A stretch of DNA of 64,000 bases from Amphimedon queenslandica (lineage: Eukaryota > Porifera > Demospongiae > Haplosclerida > Niphatidae): the NCBI RefSeq assembly GCF_000090795.2, contig NW_003546448.1, positions 97,658-161,657 of the forward strand, read 5' to 3'. The first letter of the stretch is position 1, and every line of letters starts with the position of its first letter. Below the pieces are notes generated by a model. The model did no database searches and was not told the DNA's origin. It worked only from the letters and a program-made list of their open reading frames with translations. Shown one piece after another: positions 60,601 through 64,000 of this stretch. The translations under genes and the position numbers were made by a program.

Positions 60601-62238
60601 GTAAGTTTTAGCACATTGTAGCTAAAATGCTGTACTAAACTGCATAATCTAACTATGAATGTTTGTTTTGTTTTATAGCTAATGACTGCCCAAGGTTAAC
60701 TGCCCCTGAAAATGGGGAATTAAGATACATAGGCAGTGGATTTGGAGAGCTTGTCCGCTACAGTTGCTTCCCTGGCTATACACTAGTAGGTGCTGTTAGT
60801 AGGACTTGTAAGAGTGATGGGCAATGGTCTGGAGCAGCCCCAATATGCAGACCAAGTGAGAATTAAAAAGCATTTAAAATGTACTCCTTAATGCTCTGTA
60901 CTTCAATTAGAATCAACAATAGCTCCTCCAACCCCATCACCTGGCTGTGGTGATCCTGGTGTCCCTGCCAATGGTAGGAAAATTGGTGATAGTTACTCTG
61001 TGGGATCAATTGTCTACTATGAGTGTAATACTGGTTTCAGGCTAGTGGGACCTAGGAGTAGACTGTGTAGATTTGATGGGAAATGGACCGACACTTTGCC
61101 TTCGTGTGTAGGAAATGGACGTGAGTTTATTTAATGTTTTAAATTGAACAATTCTTATAATAACATTCTCCAATTAGAATGTGTTGGAGACAAGAAAGCC
61201 GAAGATAGCTGTGGACAGCTTTGCTCCTGTGTAAATGGCTACCTCACTGACTGTTGCAGGCTCCGTCACGACTTTGCATCATACAGCAAGGAAGAGAAAG
61301 AGCGATACATAAATGCAGTGACCACAGTCTCTACTAATCCAGCCTATAAATCAAAATACGTTACATTATTAGAAAAATACAAGTCCTCATTCGATACTCC
61401 TGCTCAAGAGAGTGATCCTCAGTCCAGTCAGTTCTTTGTTTGGAACAGGTTCTTCCTTCTTGAGTATGAGGACCTCTTACGTGAAGTTGATTGCAGAATA
61501 ACAATGCCGTACTATGATTGGACCATCCTCAATACTAGTCCATACATTCACCCAGTCTATGATGATACAGTTGGCTTTGGTAAATCTTCCCGCTCTTCTG
61601 ATAACTGTGTCAGTTCTGGTCCGTTTAATTTCAATGAATATTCACTGATAGACTCAGCAGGTGGCGGCTGCCTTAAAAGAGAATACTCAAATATGAAGTT
61701 CCCCAGTCGCGCTTTGATTGAGCGCGACGTATTGACAAGGCCAGCTTCAGAGTTTTCCGCCTTTCAACGCTCCCTTCAGCTCTTTATACATACCAATGTA
61801 CGTTGCTTTATTGGAGGCACTATGTGTACTACAGATGCAGCCAATGATCCTCTCTTCCCCCTTCACTTGACAATGCTTGATTACTTGTTCAGTCGCTGGC
61901 AGAGTTTCGATGATTTGAGGCTCAAGGTTCGCTACTCAACTGATAACAGTCCCCTTGCTCTAGCCAGTGATTTCACTGTAGCACAATTCCATGACAACAG
62001 TAACCTACCCAATGATCTTGCAGTCTGCTACGCTGAGCCCCGAGTAAAGAACCACATACCACCAGGCTTGTACTTCCTTACACAGTCCTTCTCCGATGAT
62101 GCTGATAAAAAAGAAGACATTGATATTGCTTGTATCGCTCATGAAGAATTTGTCAATAGCGGACAAAGTATGACAGCTGATGATGAAGCTTTTGTTAATC
62201 GTCAGTGCTCATATGGTAGCAAAAATAACGCAAATTAA
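51625..62238 (+). CDS. Secreted giant protein: 34 CCP/sushi domains plus tyrosinase-like C-terminus
   Basis: About 2,360 aa in 36 exons. Exon 1 (51625-51730) encodes a signal peptide ([20 protein letters not shown] then FA|DN). Then 34 exons each encode exactly one CCP/sushi domain, from 51847-52017 and 52498-52686 through 60679-60855 and 60911-61120. Every one is phase 1-1, so domains can be added or skipped in frame. Each domain shows the four Cys and Trp: C-G-x-L...P-x-N-G...(T/S)YSC/Y-x-C-x-x-G-F...R-x-C-x-x-x-G-x-W-S-G...P-x-C. The last exon (61178-62238, 353 aa) is a tyrosinase-family domain with a Cys-rich start (SCGQLCSC), [35 protein letters not shown] and [19 protein letters not shown]. 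The motifs that should hold copper histidines are changed, so it is probably not an enzyme. No transmembrane segment follows, so the product is predicted secreted. CCP arrays usually mediate protein binding (complement regulators, selectins, matrix). The role is unknown. Confidence 0.88.
57050..57230 (-). repeat. Dispersed repeat fragment in the CCP gene
   Basis: A partial unit (AGAATTCTCTCCCATGCAGC, CATTTTTGGTGAAATTT) makes the intron between CCP domains 19 and 20 (57033-57386) one of the longest in the array. Confidence 0.6.
61178..62238 (+). other. Tyrosinase-like domain (degenerate copper sites) of the CCP protein
   Basis: Sub-feature. In active tyrosinases CuA has H..H-x8-H in (H)xxPxFLPWHRxFL and CuB has HNxVH...DPxFWLHHAxxD. 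Here the PWHR histidine is Asn (codon 61444-61446), and the histidine nine residues earlier is Pro. The second CuB histidine is Arg (HTNVR, 61801-61803), and the final LHH ligand is Leu (LHL, 61867-61869). Only the first CuB histidine (61789-61791) and one second-shell histidine remain. The fold-defining Arg, Trp and Asp positions are kept, so the scaffold looks selected while the copper chemistry is lost. Confidence 0.8.
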
Positions 62239-62636
62239 CGAACAACATTTGAATAACTGCTCATTTGTAATGTAATTTTATTTTATAGGCAATTTTTCTG
62301 TTAATATGAACAATAAATTACTCTTTACATACTTTTGTTATAATAATAAGTTATTTTTATGATGCCAGCAAAGTGTCATGATACAGTATTGCTTTTGATT
62401 AACAATTTGCTTTTATCATGGTACTTTTTGATTGTGAATTGCAATAAAGATATAACATGCACAGGGTGTGATTGGAAATAGTAAATCTGCTTTAGTTAGC
62501 TCTCCAGCATTGTATGCTACCTGGTAGATAAAATTTGACAGTGCTATTCACTAAGAACAAATAAAAAACATGCAAACAAGAATATACTAACTATTAAACA
62601 TAAGTTCATTAGTAATCATGATTGTAGCGATATCCA
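62239..62636. other. Convergent 3' region of CCP-tyrosinase gene and small secreted gene
   Basis: AT-rich. AATAAA-type signals near 62309 and 62442 are candidate polyadenylation signals for the upstream gene. Nothing else was recognised. Confidence 0.5.
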
Positions 62637-62939
62637 TCAGTTATTTCTTTGATCTTGATAGCCTGGGCCATAAGCACCATCAGGTCCATAAGGACCTGAA
62701 TATGGAACCTCGAATGGACCATGGTCTGGGCCATAGGGACCATTGTGGGGATCATATGGGCCACTGTATACCTCTTTGTTAATCTGGTCCTGACTTGGTA
62801 TAAATCTACTCAAATATGAGTCATGCTTACCATCAGAAGGACTTGGTATTCTGATGTTACTGCTACTGGAAAAAGAAACCAAAACGATTGAAGCTGTGAT
62901 GGCCAGTATCAATAAAGCAACTTGTAGCATACGAGCCAT
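62637..62939 (-). CDS. Small secreted Gly-Pro-Tyr-rich protein
   Basis: 100 aa from ATG 62937-62939 to TAA. I do not recognise a family. The N-terminus (MARMLQVALLILAITASIVLVSF) is a signal peptide or anchor. The C-terminal half repeats GPY/GP motifs: YSGPYDPHNGPYGPDHGPF, then PYSGPYGPDGAYGPGY. Such GPY-rich short secreted peptides resemble structural or mineral/matrix-associated proteins, but that is only analogy. There are no cysteines in the mature part. It is convergent with the CCP gene (about 400 bases apart). It could be one exon of a longer gene, but the frame has a good start, signal peptide and stop. Confidence 0.6.
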   Translation of the reverse strand: MARMLQVALLILAITASIVLVSFSSSSNIRIPSPSDGKHDSYLSRFIPSQDQINKEVYSGPYDPHNGPYGPDHGPFEVPYSGPYGPDGAYGPGYQDQRNN

Positions 62940-63299
62940 TTTGATAACCTGTATTATTAGTTCACTTATGATTGACTGATGAAGAAAGCATTCTTATATA
63001 GGGAGACATGGCATAGGTGTAAGAGACCATAATTTGGTCTTGATTTCAGAACTTACCTTGTTAGGAGACAAAGTTTGTACGGAAGTTTCAATTAGAGCTT
63101 TGAAGAAAACTTAATAAAGGTGATCTATTTGTCTATCTTCATCTCATCAGTCAAAATTATAGTCTAATTGTAAGACAACTCAATCTAGGTACAACAATGT
63201 ACTTGCCACTACTGCTACTTCCCATAGAATATAACGCATGACTGATGAGTATCAAAGTTACAGTTGCTGTGATATGATTGCTAAGTTACAGTTGGTATG

Positions 63300-63470
63300 A
63301 TATGGTTGCAAAGTTTAAAAATGCTCACAACTCAAAAATTATTTGTCAGAATCAGGTAAAACTTTCTACATAGCATAAGGACATCAATATGTATCAGAAA
63401 ATGTAATAAAATTTGGGGTGATTTTGGAGCCATTTTTTTGAAAAAACCATGGACTATAGCCCAGTGAAAA
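63300..63470 (-). repeat. Dispersed repeat family copy
   Basis: One unit with AGAATCAGGTAAAACTTTCT, CATAGCATAAGGACATCAAT and TTTTGGAGCCATTTTTTTGA. It is the same subfamily as 40240-40980. Confidence 0.85.
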
Positions 63471-63605
63471 GGGAACAAAGCCCTCAAAAAATTTATTATA
63501 AAAAAGGGTAGAAATGAACATGTAGGTTAAGGAAAAGAAAAGAAAAAAGAAAGCAAGGTTAAAGATAGGTTAAGGTAAAGATGGATACAAAGAATGAGAA
63601 AGAAA

Positions 63606-63606
<1 letters not shown>

Positions 63607-63691
<85 letters not shown>

Positions 63692-63718
63692 TAATAATAC
63701 TAATAATAATAATAATAG
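63607..63718. repeat. (AAT)n microsatellite
   Basis: About 110 bases of AAT trinucleotides with a few interruptions, flanked on both sides by copies of the dispersed repeat. It gives a spurious poly-Asn frame. Confidence 0.97.
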
Positions 63719-64000
63719 CCCATGGTTTTTTCTGAAAATTGGTTCATTAAAAAATGCTCATAACTTGAAAATCATTTGTCAGAATCAGCTAAAACTTTCT
63801 ATATAGCATAAGGAAATCAATATGTATCAGAAAATGTAATAAAAATTTGGAGTGATTTTGGAGCCATTTTTTTGAAAAAACCATGGTATAGCCCATGGTT
63901 TTTTCCCAAAAATTGGCTCATTTAAAAAATGCTCATAACTTGAAAATTATTTGTCAGAATCAGCTCAAACTTTCTACATAGCATAAGGACATCAATATGT
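63719..64000 (-). repeat. Dispersed repeat family, two units running off the right edge
   Basis: Two further units with CCATGGTTTTTTCTGAAAAT, AATGCTCATAACTTGAAAAT, CTACATAGCATAAGGACATC. The second is cut by the window end. The stretch 62940-63300 before it shows no gene. Confidence 0.85.

Noticed and set aside
61178-62238. Active tyrosinase/phenoloxidase
   Set aside because: Most copper-binding histidines are replaced, so an enzymatic call is not supported.
1-64000. tRNA, rRNA, CRISPR arrays or viral/retroelement genes
   Set aside because: None seen by eye: no reverse transcriptase, integrase or capsid-like frames, and no regular spacer-repeat structure. The tandem CCP exons and repeat arrays are not CRISPR.

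Overview
This is animal nuclear DNA. It has spliced genes with GT-AG introns, an AT-rich non-coding background, many short introns (about 50-200 bases) mixed with a few multi-kilobase ones, and genes packed 150-700 bases apart. Gene content (AGFG, MADD, ARGLU1, a SoxB-like gene, TMTC4, MPDU1, ZSWIM7, IPO5, a giant CCP/sushi protein) is metazoan. The compactness, intron style and protein divergence suggest an early-branching animal, most likely a demosponge resembling Amphimedon. The species is an inference; the gene identities are firmly supported by alignment to remembered family members.

Layout: 1-369 holds the first coding exon of a calponin-homology protein on the minus strand, running off the left edge. 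606-4135 (+) is an ArfGAP-with-FG/NPF protein (AGFG). 4808-12422 (-) is MADD/Rab3-GEP. 12715-14095 is a foldback-like repeat element. 14132-24912 (+) is the splicing co-regulator ARGLU1, with two very long introns full of repeats. 25467-26921 (+) is a Sox HMG-box gene with an intronless coding region. 27360-39608 (-) is TMTC4. 39753-43488 (+) is MPDU1. 43726-44169 (-) is ZSWIM7. 44360-51360 (-) is importin-5 in 27 exons. 51625-62238 (+) is a secreted protein of 34 CCP/sushi domains ending in a tyrosinase-like domain that has lost its copper ligands. 62637-62939 (-) is a small secreted Gly/Pro/Tyr-rich protein.

I rebuilt the exon chains by hand. For AGFG, MADD, ARGLU1, TMTC4, MPDU1 and IPO5 all phases close and the lengths (766, 1327, 257, 739, 237 and 1084 aa) are plausible for each family.

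Three themes stand out. First, TMTC4 and MPDU1, which act in the same dolichol-phosphate-mannose pathway, are head to head with 144 bases between their start codons. Second, ARGLU1, a SoxB-like gene, TMTC4 and IPO5 lie together here and their human counterparts all lie on 13q32-q34, suggesting a very old linkage block. Third, the CCP-tyrosinase protein is an unusual architecture with a probable pseudoenzyme. The introns also hold a recurrent dispersed repeat family with a perfect 20-base palindrome and several short inverted-repeat (MITE-like) elements.
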